Below, one piece after another: positions 1 to 8,164 of a stretch of DNA of 64,000 nt. This DNA is from an uncultured Polaribacter sp. (GTDB taxonomy: Bacteria > Bacteroidota > Bacteroidia > Flavobacteriales > Flavobacteriaceae): NCBI RefSeq assembly GCF_947503875.1, contig NZ_CANNFH010000006.1:144773-208772 (forward strand). The letters run 5' to 3'. Under the pieces are notes generated by a model. It made no database searches. It saw only the letters and a list, made by a program, of their open reading frames with translations, and was not told the origin of the DNA. The position numbers and the translations under genes are program-made. Position 1 is the stretch's first letter. Each line of letters opens with the position of its first letter.

Positions 1-383
1 CATCAAAAATAAATTTAGCATTAGAAATAGAGCGTGAATTGCAAGTTAAAGGTGTTACTCAATATAATTTGGTAAAAGTGCTACCAAAAGAGGAAATTAC
101 CAAGCAACAGTTTACAGAAAAAGACATCAACTTAAAAGGAGAGTTTACACAACCTGAATTTAAAAATTTTTTGAACAAACCTTTTGATTTATTAATAGGT
201 TATTTTAGTGAAAGTAATGTGTTTTTAGAAAGTGCAGTAGCGCAGTCTAAAGCAAGGTTTAAAGTTGGTTTTTCAAATGTGAATGAAGACTTGTATCTTA
301 TGGAGTTTTCTGAAAATATAGAAAATGTAAGCGGTTTTTTATTAGAACTAAAAAAATACCTTATAATTTTAAATAAATTGTAA
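1..383 (+). CDS. DUF6913 family protein, C-terminal part (5' end outside window)
   Basis: The reading frame is open from the window edge (first full codon at base 3), so this is the C-terminal 126 or so residues of a longer protein. The TTG at 39 is internal, not a start. The ending, with a KFKVGF-like stretch and a terminal KKYLIILNKL, resembles the flavobacterial DUF6913 family, which I recall as lying upstream of dapA in related genomes. No catalytic motif, signal peptide or membrane segment is visible. The function of the family is unknown to me. The family call rests on memory of the C-terminal pattern and on context. Confidence 0.6.
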   Translation, partial: SKINLALEIERELQVKGVTQYNLVKVLPKEEITKQQFTEKDINLKGEFTQPEFKNFLNKPFDLLIGYFSESNVFLESAVAQSKARFKVGFSNVNEDLYLMEFSENIENVSGFLLELKKYLIILNKL

Positions 384-460
384 AATTTAACTTTCCTTTT
401 AAAGTTGTTTATTCTTGTTATTAATGCTTAAAAACACATCGAAATATCATCTTAAAATTG

Positions 461-468
461 TAGTTTTG
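461..468 (+). promoter_or_regulatory. TAnnTTTG -7 box of dapA
   Basis: TAGTTTTG matches the Bacteroidota housekeeping -7 consensus TAnnTTTG and lies 19 bases before the dapA start codon. It follows an AT-rich spacer after DUF6913 with no other gene between. The -33 element is not clear. Assignment is by consensus match and position. Confidence 0.6.
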
Positions 469-487
469 CTATCTAAAATATTTAAAA

Positions 488-1372
488 ATGCAAAAGTTTG
501 TAGGTACAGGAGTTGCTTTAATAACCCCATTTAAAGAAGATTTAAGTATAGATTTTACTGCGCTTGAAAAATTAGTAGAATATAACATTGCTAATGGTAC
601 CAATTATTTGGTAATAAATGGCACTACTGCAGAGAGTGCAACTATTACCAAACAAGAAAGAAAACAAATTATAGACGCTATTGTAAAAACAAATGCAGGT
701 AGATTACCATTGGTTTTGGGTATAGGAGGTAACAATACACTTGCAGTTATAGATGATATTAAAACCACAGATTTATCTAATATAGACGGTATTTTATCTG
801 TAGCACCATATTACAGCAAACCAACACAAGAAGGTTTCTATCAACATTTTAAAGCAATTGCACAAGCTACAGAAAAACCAATTATTTTGTATAATGTTCC
901 TGGTAGAACAGCCAAAAATATGGATACAGAAACAACACTAAAATTAGCAAATGATTTTAAAAATGTTGTTGGTGTTAAAGAAGCAGGCAACAATATGCAG
1001 CAATATTTAGAATTAATTAGAGATAAACCTTCAGGTTTTTTAGTTATTTCTGGTGATGATGATTTAGCATTAGGAGTTACTTTGGCTGGTGGTTCTGGTG
1101 TAATTTCGGTTATAGGACAAGCTTATCCAAAAGAGTTTTCTACTTTAATAAATTGTGGTTTACAAGGGAAAAATAAAGCAGGTTATGCCATTCATTTTAA
1201 AATGATGCAAATTGTTGATTTAATTTTTGCAGAAAATAATCCTGCAGGTGTTAAGACAGTTTTACAAGAATTAGACATCTGTAAGAATGCAGTTCGTTTA
1301 CCACTTGTTAAAGCATCTAACAATTTACAAGAACAAATTGCAGCTTTTGTAAAAAGTTTTAAAATAGATTAA
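488..1372 (+). CDS. dapA: 4-hydroxy-tetrahydrodipicolinate synthase
   Basis: Condenses pyruvate with aspartate semialdehyde, the first committed step of the diaminopimelate/lysine pathway, in the cytoplasm. At 294 residues it has the usual family length. The Schiff-base lysine is visible as K164 in VGVKEAG, the catalytic tyrosine as Y135 in LYNVPGR, and the NGTTAES loop near residue 44 is typical. The ATG follows a TAnnTTTG promoter by 19 bases. The pathway's last enzyme, lysA, lies on the other strand near 23 kb, so the lysine/peptidoglycan branch is split across this window. The family is well conserved and there is no real alternative. Confidence 0.97.
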   Translation: MQKFVGTGVALITPFKEDLSIDFTALEKLVEYNIANGTNYLVINGTTAESATITKQERKQIIDAIVKTNAGRLPLVLGIGGNNTLAVIDDIKTTDLSNIDGILSVAPYYSKPTQEGFYQHFKAIAQATEKPIILYNVPGRTAKNMDTETTLKLANDFKNVVGVKEAGNNMQQYLELIRDKPSGFLVISGDDDLALGVTLAGGSGVISVIGQAYPKEFSTLINCGLQGKNKAGYAIHFKMMQIVDLIFAENNPAGVKTVLQELDICKNAVRLPLVKASNNLQEQIAAFVKSFKID

Positions 1373-1590
1373 CAAACATTTAGCAGAAAATACACTTTCA
1401 ATTCAGAATTTTTAGAGATTATTGTGTTGCACAATTAAGTCTTATATTTTACGTTGTAAAGAAATAATTTTATAAAAAAAGTAGCGCTTGTTAATATCTA
1501 ATTCTACGTTAGAAATATTAAGGTTTTAGTTTAGAAAAAATAAAATTATTCAACTAGAAATAATTGTTTTTATAATCCATAATTAATCAC

Positions 1591-1598
1591 TAATTTTG
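1591..1598 (+). promoter_or_regulatory. TAnnTTTG -7 box directly before bamD
   Basis: TAATTTTG ends four bases before the bamD ATG at 1603. Transcripts from such boxes normally begin about 4 to 8 bases downstream, so the message would start at or next to the initiation codon, leaving no leader. The lipoprotein signal requires this start, which makes the arrangement hard to explain by a mis-called start. Confidence 0.6.
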
Positions 1599-1602
1599 CC
1601 CG

Positions 1603-2463
1603 ATGCAAAAAATTAAAAATTTAACGTTTTTAGTATTGTTTAGCTTGTTACTTGCCTCTTGTGGCGAGTATCAAAAAGTATTAAATAAAGGTACTACAGA
1701 AGAGCAGTATAAGTTGGCTGTAAAATTGTACGAGAGTCAAAAATACAGTAAGGCATTGCGTTTGTTTGAAAAGGTTGGTCCTACCTATAGAGGAAAACCT
1801 CAAATGGAACGTATTTCTTTTATGACTGCACAATCTGAATTTAATGTTAAAAACTATCCCACTTCCGGTTATTATTTTGATAGATTTGTAAAAAGTTATC
1901 CAAAAAGTTCTAAGATAGAAGAGGCTGCATTTCTATCCGCTTACAGTTATAAGCTGGCTTCACCTAGATTTAGTTTAGATCCAACAGATACAAATAAAGC
2001 ACTAGAATCTTTTCAAAATTTTATTAATACGTACCCAGATTCAGATAAAATTGATGAAGCAAATACTTATTACAGTGAATTAAGATATAAGTTAGAAAAG
2101 AAACAATTTGAAATTGCTAAAACATATTATAGAACAGCAGATTACGATAAAAGAAATTATAAAGCAGCTATGCAGGCTGTAGATAATCTTTTAGAAGATT
2201 ATTTAGGAACTAGTTTTAAAGAAGAGGCCTTGTTTTTAAAATTTAAAGCTGCTCACGACTTTGAATTAGAAAGTACAGATAGAAGAAAGAAACAACGTAT
2301 TACAGTAGCTATTGATGCTTACGAAAAATTTGCCAATAGTTTTCCAGAGTCTGAGCATATGAAGGAAGCTAAAGAAATGTTAGCAACTTTGAAAAAGGAA
2401 GAAGTAAGGATAGACGCTATTATTGAGAAAATAGAAAAATTAAAAAAGGAAACCACAAAATAA
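1603..2463 (+). CDS. bamD: Outer membrane protein assembly factor BamD, lipoprotein
   Basis: A lipoprotein subunit of the BAM complex that inserts beta-barrel proteins into the outer membrane. The N-terminus is a lipoprotein signal with lipobox LASC (C20). The rest is tetratricopeptide-like: repeated YxxAxxxF/YYFDRFVKSYP segments between about residues 35 and 160, then a charged helical C-terminus. At 286 residues it is somewhat longer than the 245-residue E. coli protein, as is usual in Bacteroidota. It is followed after three bases by the omega-like gene, so the two are probably co-transcribed with coaBC. The -7 promoter box abuts the start codon. Confidence 0.92.
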   Translation: MQKIKNLTFLVLFSLLLASCGEYQKVLNKGTTEEQYKLAVKLYESQKYSKALRLFEKVGPTYRGKPQMERISFMTAQSEFNVKNYPTSGYYFDRFVKSYPKSSKIEEAAFLSAYSYKLASPRFSLDPTDTNKALESFQNFINTYPDSDKIDEANTYYSELRYKLEKKQFEIAKTYYRTADYDKRNYKAAMQAVDNLLEDYLGTSFKEEALFLKFKAAHDFELESTDRRKKQRITVAIDAYEKFANSFPESEHMKEAKEMLATLKKEEVRIDAIIEKIEKLKKETTK

Positions 2464-2466
2464 GAT

Positions 2467-2787
2467 ATGGATTATAAAGAAACAAATGCGGCTTTAAGTA
2501 CAATTACGTATAATAAAAATGAGATAGAAGCTGCTACGGAAAATATTTATGAAGCGATTTCAATCATTTCTAAGAGAGCAGAACAAATAAACTCTGATTT
2601 AAAAAGAGAATTGGTAGATAAGTTAGATGAGTTTGCTACTTATAACGATTCTTTAGAAGAGGTTTTTGAAAATAAAGAACAAATTGAAGTTTCTAAGTTT
2701 TACGAAAGATTGCCAAAACCTACGGCACTTGCTGTAGATGAATGGTTAAATAATAAAGTATACCACAGAACACCAGAAACAGAGTAA
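2467..2787 (+). CDS. rpoZ: DNA-directed RNA polymerase omega subunit, Bacteroidota type
   Basis: A 106-residue soluble, acidic, helical protein matching the Bacteroidota omega family (RpoZ/Rpb6-like). The segment NIYEAISIISKRAEQIN near residues 26 to 42 corresponds to the conserved core omega helix that clamps the beta-prime subunit. It sits between bamD (3-base gap) and coaBC (its stop is directly followed by the coaBC ATG), an order I recall from other flavobacteria. There are no catalytic residues, as expected. Confidence is moderate to high because sequence similarity in this family is low and context carries much of the call. Confidence 0.82.
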   Translation: MDYKETNAALSTITYNKNEIEAATENIYEAISIISKRAEQINSDLKRELVDKLDEFATYNDSLEEVFENKEQIEVSKFYERLPKPTALAVDEWLNNKVYHRTPETE

Positions 2788-3999
2788 ATGTCTGTTTTCA
2801 GAGGAAAAAAAATTCTTTTAGGAATCACAGCTGGTATAGCAGCTTATAAAACGGCTAGTTTAGTTCGTTTATTTATAAAATTAGACGCAGAGGTTAAAGT
2901 AATTATGACTCCTGCGTCTAAAGATTTTATAACACCTCTCACACTTTCTACACTTTCTAAAAATCCAGTAAACTCAGCGTTTTATGCAAAAGAAGACGAG
3001 AACGAAATGTGGAATAATCACGTGGAATTAGGTCTTTGGGCAGATTATATGCTAATTGCACCAGCAACAGCCAATACGTTGTCTAAAATGGCAAATGGTA
3101 CTTGTAATAATTTGTTATTAGCTACTTATTTATCAGCAAAATGCCCTGTATATTTTGCACCTGCTATGGATTTGGATATGTATATTCACCCTTCTACAAA
3201 AGAAAGTCTAAATAAATTACAGTCTTTTGGTAATATTATGATTCCTGCCACTTCTGGCGAATTAGCTTCTGGTTTAGTAGGCGAAGGTAGAATGGCAGAA
3301 CCGCAAGATATTGTTACTTTTATTGAAAAGGATATTTTAAATAAATTACCATTAAGAGGTAAAAAGTTGTTGTTAACAACAGGGCCAACTTATGAAGCTA
3401 TAGATCCTGTCCGTTTTATTGGTAATCACTCTTCAGGTAAAATGGGTTTTGCTATCGCAAATGTTGCAGCAAATTTAGGTGCAGAAGTATTTTTGATTTG
3501 TGGTCCTAGTCATCAACAAATACAACATAATTTAGTACACAGAATAGATGTAGTTTCTGCGGAAGAAATGTATACAGCAGCACACAAATATTTTAAAGAT
3601 GTAGATATTGCCATACTTGCTGCAGCTGTTGCAGATTATAGACCAAAAAACGTAGCAACGAGTAAAATAAAAAAGAAAGACTCAACGTTAGATATAGCAT
3701 TAGAACCAACAAAAGACATTTTAGCTTCTTTAGGCAAAATTAAAGAAAATCAGTTTTTAGTAGGTTTTGCTTTAGAAACAAATAACGAGCTAGAAAATGC
3801 AAAATCTAAATTAGAAAGAAAAAATTTAGATGCTATTGTATTAAATTCATTACAAGACAAAGGTGCAGGTTTTGCTTCTAATACCAATAAAATTACTTTT
3901 ATTGATAAAACTTTAGCTGAGAAACCCTTTGAATTAAAATCAAAAGCAGCAGTTGCTGTAGATATTATCAATGAGATTCTTAACAGAATTAGCTTATAG
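2788..3999 (+). CDS. coaBC: Bifunctional phosphopantothenoylcysteine decarboxylase / phosphopantothenate-cysteine ligase
   Basis: Carries out two consecutive steps of coenzyme A synthesis. The N-terminal flavoprotein decarboxylase (about residues 1 to 180) shows GITAGIAAYK, the catalytic histidine in NHVELG, and PAMDLDM. The C-terminal ligase (about 185 to 400) shows TTGPTYEAIDPVRFIGNHSSGKMG with its phosphate-binding loop, and AAAVADYRPK. The 403-residue length is normal. The ATG follows the omega gene's stop codon with no gap, indicating translational coupling. The active-site motifs of both halves are intact. Confidence 0.95.
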   Translation: MSVFRGKKILLGITAGIAAYKTASLVRLFIKLDAEVKVIMTPASKDFITPLTLSTLSKNPVNSAFYAKEDENEMWNNHVELGLWADYMLIAPATANTLSKMANGTCNNLLLATYLSAKCPVYFAPAMDLDMYIHPSTKESLNKLQSFGNIMIPATSGELASGLVGEGRMAEPQDIVTFIEKDILNKLPLRGKKLLLTTGPTYEAIDPVRFIGNHSSGKMGFAIANVAANLGAEVFLICGPSHQQIQHNLVHRIDVVSAEEMYTAAHKYFKDVDIAILAAAVADYRPKNVATSKIKKKDSTLDIALEPTKDILASLGKIKENQFLVGFALETNNELENAKSKLERKNLDAIVLNSLQDKGAGFASNTNKITFIDKTLAEKPFELKSKAAVAVDIINEILNRISL

Positions 4000-4101
4000 T
4001 TAAAAACCAATAGAATACATAAAAAGTATTATTGTACAGAAACATTTTTTTTTTAATTTTAACTTTAGAATTACTTTTAAGAAAACAACAATTTAAATTA
4101 T

Positions 4102-4992
4102 ATGCGCAAGACTGCATTACTTTTTTTATTTTTTTTATTCGTTTTCAACGGAATTGGGCAAGAATTAAATTGTTTGGTAACCATAAACTCAGATCAAATT
4201 GCAGGTTCTAACCAGCAAGTATTTGGTACATTACAAAAAGCATTAACAGAGTATATTAACCAAACAAAATGGACTAATAAAACGGTAAAGTCTGAAGAAC
4301 GTATAGACTGTGCAATGACCATAATTGTAACTTCTAGAAACGATAACAATTTTACAGCAACTTTACAGGTACAATCTACAAGACCAGTTTATAACTCAAG
4401 TTATGCAGCGCCAGTATTAAACTTAAAAGACAACGAATTCAATTTTAAGTACAATGAATTTGATCCTATTTTTTACAATAAAAACCAGTATGATAGTAAT
4501 TTAATATCTACCGTAGTTTTTTATGTATATGTTATTTTAGGCTTGGATGCAGATACGTTTGCTTTGTATGGTGGAGAGCCAGAATTAAAAGAAGCACAAA
4601 ACGCTATGTTACAAGCGCAACAAAGTGGTATTGCATCTTGGCAAAACGTGGTTGGTAAACAAAATAGATTTCTACTTATAGATAATTTATTGTCTTCAAA
4701 ATTAAAAGCATACAGAAAAACTTTATACGATTATCATAGAAAAGGCATGGATAATTTAATAAGTTCTAAAGTTATTGCACAACAACAAATAGAAGATAGT
4801 GTACTTTCTTTAGAATCTATCTTTAACAAAAGTGTTGGTAATTATTTAATTAGAGTCTTTTTTGATGCAAAATCAGAAGAATTGGTAAATTTATATTCAG
4901 AACCTACAGAAACCAAGAGAAAACAACGTTTACTGCAAGCTTTAAAAAGAATTTCCCCAAACAACAATCCAAGTTGGAGTAAGTTTAATTAA
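4102..4992 (+). CDS. DUF4835 family secreted protein
   Basis: A 296-residue protein with a cleavable signal peptide (KTALLFLFFLFVFNGIGQ, cleavage after GQ) and no later membrane segment, so it is exported to the periplasm or outer membrane. The mature start ELNCLVTINSDQIAGSNQQVF is characteristic of DUF4835, a family confined to Bacteroidota whose function is unknown to me. It lies between coaBC and recN on the same strand, about 100 bases after coaBC. I recall this neighbourhood as conserved in flavobacteria, but no role can be inferred from it beyond a possible envelope function next to bamD. Confidence 0.85.
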   Translation: MRKTALLFLFFLFVFNGIGQELNCLVTINSDQIAGSNQQVFGTLQKALTEYINQTKWTNKTVKSEERIDCAMTIIVTSRNDNNFTATLQVQSTRPVYNSSYAAPVLNLKDNEFNFKYNEFDPIFYNKNQYDSNLISTVVFYVYVILGLDADTFALYGGEPELKEAQNAMLQAQQSGIASWQNVVGKQNRFLLIDNLLSSKLKAYRKTLYDYHRKGMDNLISSKVIAQQQIEDSVLSLESIFNKSVGNYLIRVFFDAKSEELVNLYSEPTETKRKQRLLQALKRISPNNNPSWSKFN

Positions 4993-5076
4993 CACTTTTA
5001 CTTCATTTTATTTCTGTTTGATTTTGTAAAATTCAACAAATTTTCATTAATTTTAGACTTTAAAAATTATAGAAAT

Positions 5077-6729
5077 TTGCTTACACAATTAACCATAAAT
5101 AACTACGCATTAATTAACAGTTTATCAATAGATTTTTCTTCTGGCTTATCTATTATAACAGGTGAAACTGGTGCAGGAAAATCTATTTTGTTAGGTGCGT
5201 TAGGTTTAGTTCTTGGTAATAGAGCAGATTTATCTTCTCTAAAAGACACTACAAAAAAATGTATTGTAGAAGCTAAAGTTGCCATTTCTAACTATAGCTT
5301 AGAAAGTTTTTTTGAAGCCGCAGATTTAGATTACGAAGCAGAAACTATTATAAGAAGAGAAATATTACCTTCTGGTAAATCTCGTGCTTTTGTAAATGAT
5401 ACACCAATAACCTTAAGTGTTTTAAATAGCTTAAGAACCAAGTTGATTGATGTGCACTCACAACATCAAACTACAGAATTATCAGACGCTACTTTTCAAT
5501 TTGCAATTATAGATGCTTTGGCAAAAAACCAACAACGCCTTACTTCTTATAAAAAGGGATTTTTAAAACTAAATCAATTAAAAAAAGAATTAGAAGATTT
5601 AGAAGAACAACAAAAAGAAGCCAATAAGCAATACGATTATAATTTGCATCTTTTTAAAGAATTAGAAGAAGCAAATATAAAAGAAGAAGAACAGGAGATT
5701 TTAGAAGAAAAATTAGAGAAACTAAATAACATAGAAGATATTAAACTAAATATAGCTGAAAGTTTAGAAATCTCTATAAATGAAGAAGTTGGCTTACAAA
5801 ATTTACTAAATACACTAGAATTTAAAATTTCTAAGATAGCCTCATTTTCTAGAGAATATCAAGAGTTAGCTAATAGAATTACCTCTGTAAAAATAGAAAT
5901 AGATGATATTGTTACAGAATTAGAAAGTGCAAACGAAAATGTAGATTTTAATCCCAATGAAGCAGAAGAAATAAATGATAGATTGCAACTATTATACAAT
6001 TTACAGAAGAAGCATTATGTAAGTTCTAATGCTCAATTGTTGCAAGTGTATGAAGAACTTGCAACAAAAGTAGAACAAGTAGCCTCTGCAGCAGATACTA
6101 TTTTACAAAAAAAGAGAGAAATTCACGAGGTTTCAGAAAAGTTAGATAAAGTTGCAGATTTATTAACCACAGCAAGAAAAAAAGCAATACCAAAACTAAC
6201 AAAACAGCTAGAAACTATTTTGGGAGATTTAGGTATGGAAAACGCACGTTTTTCTATCAATATAAAACAAACAATTATTTATTTTGCTAACGGAAAAGAC
6301 AATTTAGAGTTTTTATTTTCTGCAAACAAAGGCGGTAATTTTGGTGAACTTAAAAAAGTTGCCTCTGGTGGAGAATTGTCCAGAATAATGCTAGCAGTAA
6401 AACAAGTCTTGTCTGAAAACACAAAATTGCCAACTATAATTTTTGATGAAATAGATACAGGAGTTTCAGGGGAAGTTTCCAATAAAATAGCAGCAATTAT
6501 GCAGCAAATGAGCACAAATATGCAGGTAATTGCCATTACACACTTACCACAAATTGCGGCAAAAGGGGCAAACCATTATAAAGTATTTAAAAAAGAGGTT
6601 GCAGGTGTTACAACAACAAATTTAAAAGAACTTTCTACCCAAGAGAGGGTTGTAGAAATAGCAGAAATGCTAAGTGGTAAAGATATTTCTGAATCTGCAT
6701 TAACCCACGCAAAAGAATTACTGAATTAG
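5077..6729 (+). CDS. recN: DNA repair protein RecN
   Basis: An SMC-like ATPase used in recombinational repair of double-strand breaks. The Walker A motif is GETGAGKS at residues 29 to 36, the ABC signature is SGGELSR, and Walker B is TIIFDEIDTGVSG. Between them lies a long charged coiled coil (about residues 150 to 370, rich in EELEE and KLEKL). The 550-residue length is typical. The start is the TTG at 5077, because MLTQLTINNYALI is the conserved RecN N-terminus and no ATG precedes it. The stop is followed by about 230 bases of tandem repeats before fabI. Confidence 0.95.
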   Translation: MLTQLTINNYALINSLSIDFSSGLSIITGETGAGKSILLGALGLVLGNRADLSSLKDTTKKCIVEAKVAISNYSLESFFEAADLDYEAETIIRREILPSGKSRAFVNDTPITLSVLNSLRTKLIDVHSQHQTTELSDATFQFAIIDALAKNQQRLTSYKKGFLKLNQLKKELEDLEEQQKEANKQYDYNLHLFKELEEANIKEEEQEILEEKLEKLNNIEDIKLNIAESLEISINEEVGLQNLLNTLEFKISKIASFSREYQELANRITSVKIEIDDIVTELESANENVDFNPNEAEEINDRLQLLYNLQKKHYVSSNAQLLQVYEELATKVEQVASAADTILQKKREIHEVSEKLDKVADLLTTARKKAIPKLTKQLETILGDLGMENARFSINIKQTIIYFANGKDNLEFLFSANKGGNFGELKKVASGGELSRIMLAVKQVLSENTKLPTIIFDEIDTGVSGEVSNKIAAIMQQMSTNMQVIAITHLPQIAAKGANHYKVFKKEVAGVTTTNLKELSTQERVVEIAEMLSGKDISESALTHAKELLN

Positions 6730-6768
6730 TTTTTTTAGAGTAAAGAAAGTAGGAGTGAAGCGTAAGAA

Positions 6769-6796
6769 GTGAATAGTGAATAGTCAATAGTGAATA
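6769..6796. repeat. Heptanucleotide array, 4 units of GTGAATA type
   Basis: Four consecutive 7-base units read GTGAATA, GTGAATA, GTCAATA, GTGAATA. It lies in the recN-fabI intergenic region, 70 bases before a second heptad array with an unrelated unit. Confidence 0.9.
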
Positions 6797-6868
6797 TTGA
6801 GGAATAAGAAGAAAAAAACACAAATTATTCACAATAAAATATTGTTTTTTCGCCAAAAAATATAATTT

Positions 6869-6949
6869 AAACCACAAACCACAAACCACAAACCACAAAC
6901 CACAAACCACAAACCACAAACCACAAACCACAAACCACAAACCACAAAC
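6869..6949. repeat. Heptanucleotide array (AACCACA)n, about 11.6 units
   Basis: Eighty-one bases of a perfect 7-base tandem repeat end only 11 bases before the fabI ATG, occupying the place of the leader. With a 7-base period, loss or gain of one unit would shift spacing between promoter and gene by 7. Reading it in any frame gives a seven-residue periodic peptide, which creates false open reading frames on the minus strand. Confidence 0.97.
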
Positions 6950-6960
6950 TAACAACCAAA

Positions 6961-7767
6961 ATGCAAAACTTATTAAAAGGTAAAAAAGGAATTATTTTTG
7001 GCGCATTAAACGAGAATTCTATTGCCTGGAAAACAGCAGAAAAAGCATTTGAACAAGGTGCAGAATTTGTACTTACCAATGCACCAGCTGCAATAAGAAT
7101 GGGTAATTTAGAAATATTAGCCAACAAAACTAAAGCCACAATAATTCCTGCAGATGCCACTTCTGTTTCAGATCTAGAACATTTATTAGAAAAGGCAACA
7201 CAAATTTTAGGTGGCAAAATAGACTTTGTTTTACACTCTATAGGCATGTCTGTAAACGTTAGAAAAAAGAAACATTATACAGACCCAAACTACGATTTTA
7301 CCACAAAAGGTTGGGACGTTTCCGCAGTTTCGTTTCATAAGTTAATGAATGTTTTGTACCATAAAAAATCCATGAATAATTGGGGAAGTATTGTCGCTTT
7401 ATCCTACATGGCAGCACAAAGAGTTTTTCCAGATTATAATGATATGGCAGACAATAAAGCCTTTTTAGAAAGCATTGCACGCAGTTTTGGCTACTATTTT
7501 GGTAGAGATTTTAAGGTACGTGTAAATACCATTTCACAATCGCCAACACCAACAACTGCAGGTACAGGCGTTAAAGGTTTTGATGGTTTTATAGCCTATG
7601 CAGAAAAAATGAGCCCTTTAGGCAATGCATCTGCTGCAGATTGTGCAGATTATACCATTTCTCTATTTTCAGATTTAACCAAAAAAGTTACACTGCAAAA
7701 TTTGTTTCACGATGGTGGTTTCTCAAACATGGGCGTAAGTGATGCTGTTATGGAAAAATTTGAGTAA
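6961..7767 (+). CDS. fabI: Enoyl-[acyl-carrier-protein] reductase (NADH)
   Basis: Catalyses the last reduction of each type II fatty acid elongation cycle in the cytoplasm. It has a short-chain dehydrogenase fold: the FabI-type nucleotide motif GALNENSIAW (residues about 14 to 23) and the catalytic Tyr-x6-Lys in YNDMADNK with the upstream SYM tyrosine typical of FabI. HSIGMS and RVNTISQSPTPT are also characteristic. At 268 residues it has the usual length. The start ATG lies 11 bases after a heptanucleotide array that replaces any ordinary leader, so repeat copy number could affect its expression. FabI is usually essential where no FabK/FabV exists; none is seen here. Confidence 0.95.
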   Translation: MQNLLKGKKGIIFGALNENSIAWKTAEKAFEQGAEFVLTNAPAAIRMGNLEILANKTKATIIPADATSVSDLEHLLEKATQILGGKIDFVLHSIGMSVNVRKKKHYTDPNYDFTTKGWDVSAVSFHKLMNVLYHKKSMNNWGSIVALSYMAAQRVFPDYNDMADNKAFLESIARSFGYYFGRDFKVRVNTISQSPTPTTAGTGVKGFDGFIAYAEKMSPLGNASAADCADYTISLFSDLTKKVTLQNLFHDGGFSNMGVSDAVMEKFE

Positions 7768-7793
7768 TATTTCTTGAAGCTATGCTGTTTGGC

Positions 7794-7863
7794 GACAGGC
7801 AGGTTCCAGCTTCTAGCACTCGCTTCACGCCCAAAAGCGTGAGAGCTCAAACAGAAGCCTGTC
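7794..7863 (-). repeat. Dispersed structured element, copy A
   Basis: Read on the minus strand this resembles the elements at 27657-27729 and 44525-44587. Arms GACAGGC (7794-7800) and GCCTGTC (7857-7863) close it, an inner TCACGC/GCGTGA hairpin (7825-7842) forms its core, and the segment TGTTTGAGCTCT before the hairpin and AAGCGAGT after it are shared almost exactly with copy B. It lies downstream of fabI, outside any gene. A CTGATGAGCGCAATCGAAAGG remnant of another dispersed family follows it. Confidence 0.75.
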
Positions 7864-7955
7864 CTGATGAGCGCAATCGAAAGGCTTCAATCTAGGCTAA
7901 ACTAGTTTGTTAGCTTTACTTACTAAAGCCAACAAATAGCCTTTTTAAACCAAGA

Positions 7956-7977
7956 AATCCGCTACAAAAAGCGGATT
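7956..7977. terminator. Hairpin between fabI and the convergent minus-strand operon
   Basis: AATCCGC and GCGGATT form an eight- to nine-base stem around a TACAAAAA loop. It lies between two converging transcripts, the usual place for a terminator, but no long T run follows on either strand, so function is uncertain. Confidence 0.4.
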
Positions 7978-8008
7978 CGTTGAATTTGAAATTAAGAAAC
8001 AAATAAAA

Positions 8009-8146
8009 TTACATTACATCTATTTGTTTTAATGTTGTTTGGTTAATTTCTATATCTGCTAAACCACAAGGTTTAGAAGTGCTTCTGCAAGAAGAAAAAC
8101 AAATTATTCCTATACTACAAATTGCAACAAATACTACTTTTTTCAT
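8009..8146 (-). CDS. Small predicted lipoprotein, 45 residues
   Basis: A short frame running from an ATG at 8146 to a TAA at 8009. The translation starts MKKVVFVAICSIGIICFSSC, a complete lipoprotein signal with lipobox FSSC (C20), and leaves a mature peptide of only 26 residues including a CGLAD segment. It follows the substrate-binding-fold gene by 18 bases on the same strand and so is probably the last gene of that operon. I do not recognise a named family, but the clean signal peptide, charge pattern and spacing support a real gene. It would be anchored in the cytoplasmic or outer membrane. Confidence 0.7.
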   Translation of the reverse strand: MKKVVFVAICSIGIICFSSCRSTSKPCGLADIEINQTTLKQIDVM

Positions 8147-8164
8147 TTTAATATAATTTAAAGG

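Noticed and set aside
39..383. TTG at 39 as a real start codon
   Set aside because: The frame is open back to the window edge, so the gene begins before the window.
1373..1590. Small gene between dapA and bamD
   Set aside because: No frame with a plausible start, signal or coding composition on either strand.
6635..7247. Minus-strand frames with the repeated peptide CGLWFVV
   Set aside because: They are translations of the 7-base array AACCACA, which reads as a seven-residue periodic peptide in any frame; they overlap fabI and have no other support.
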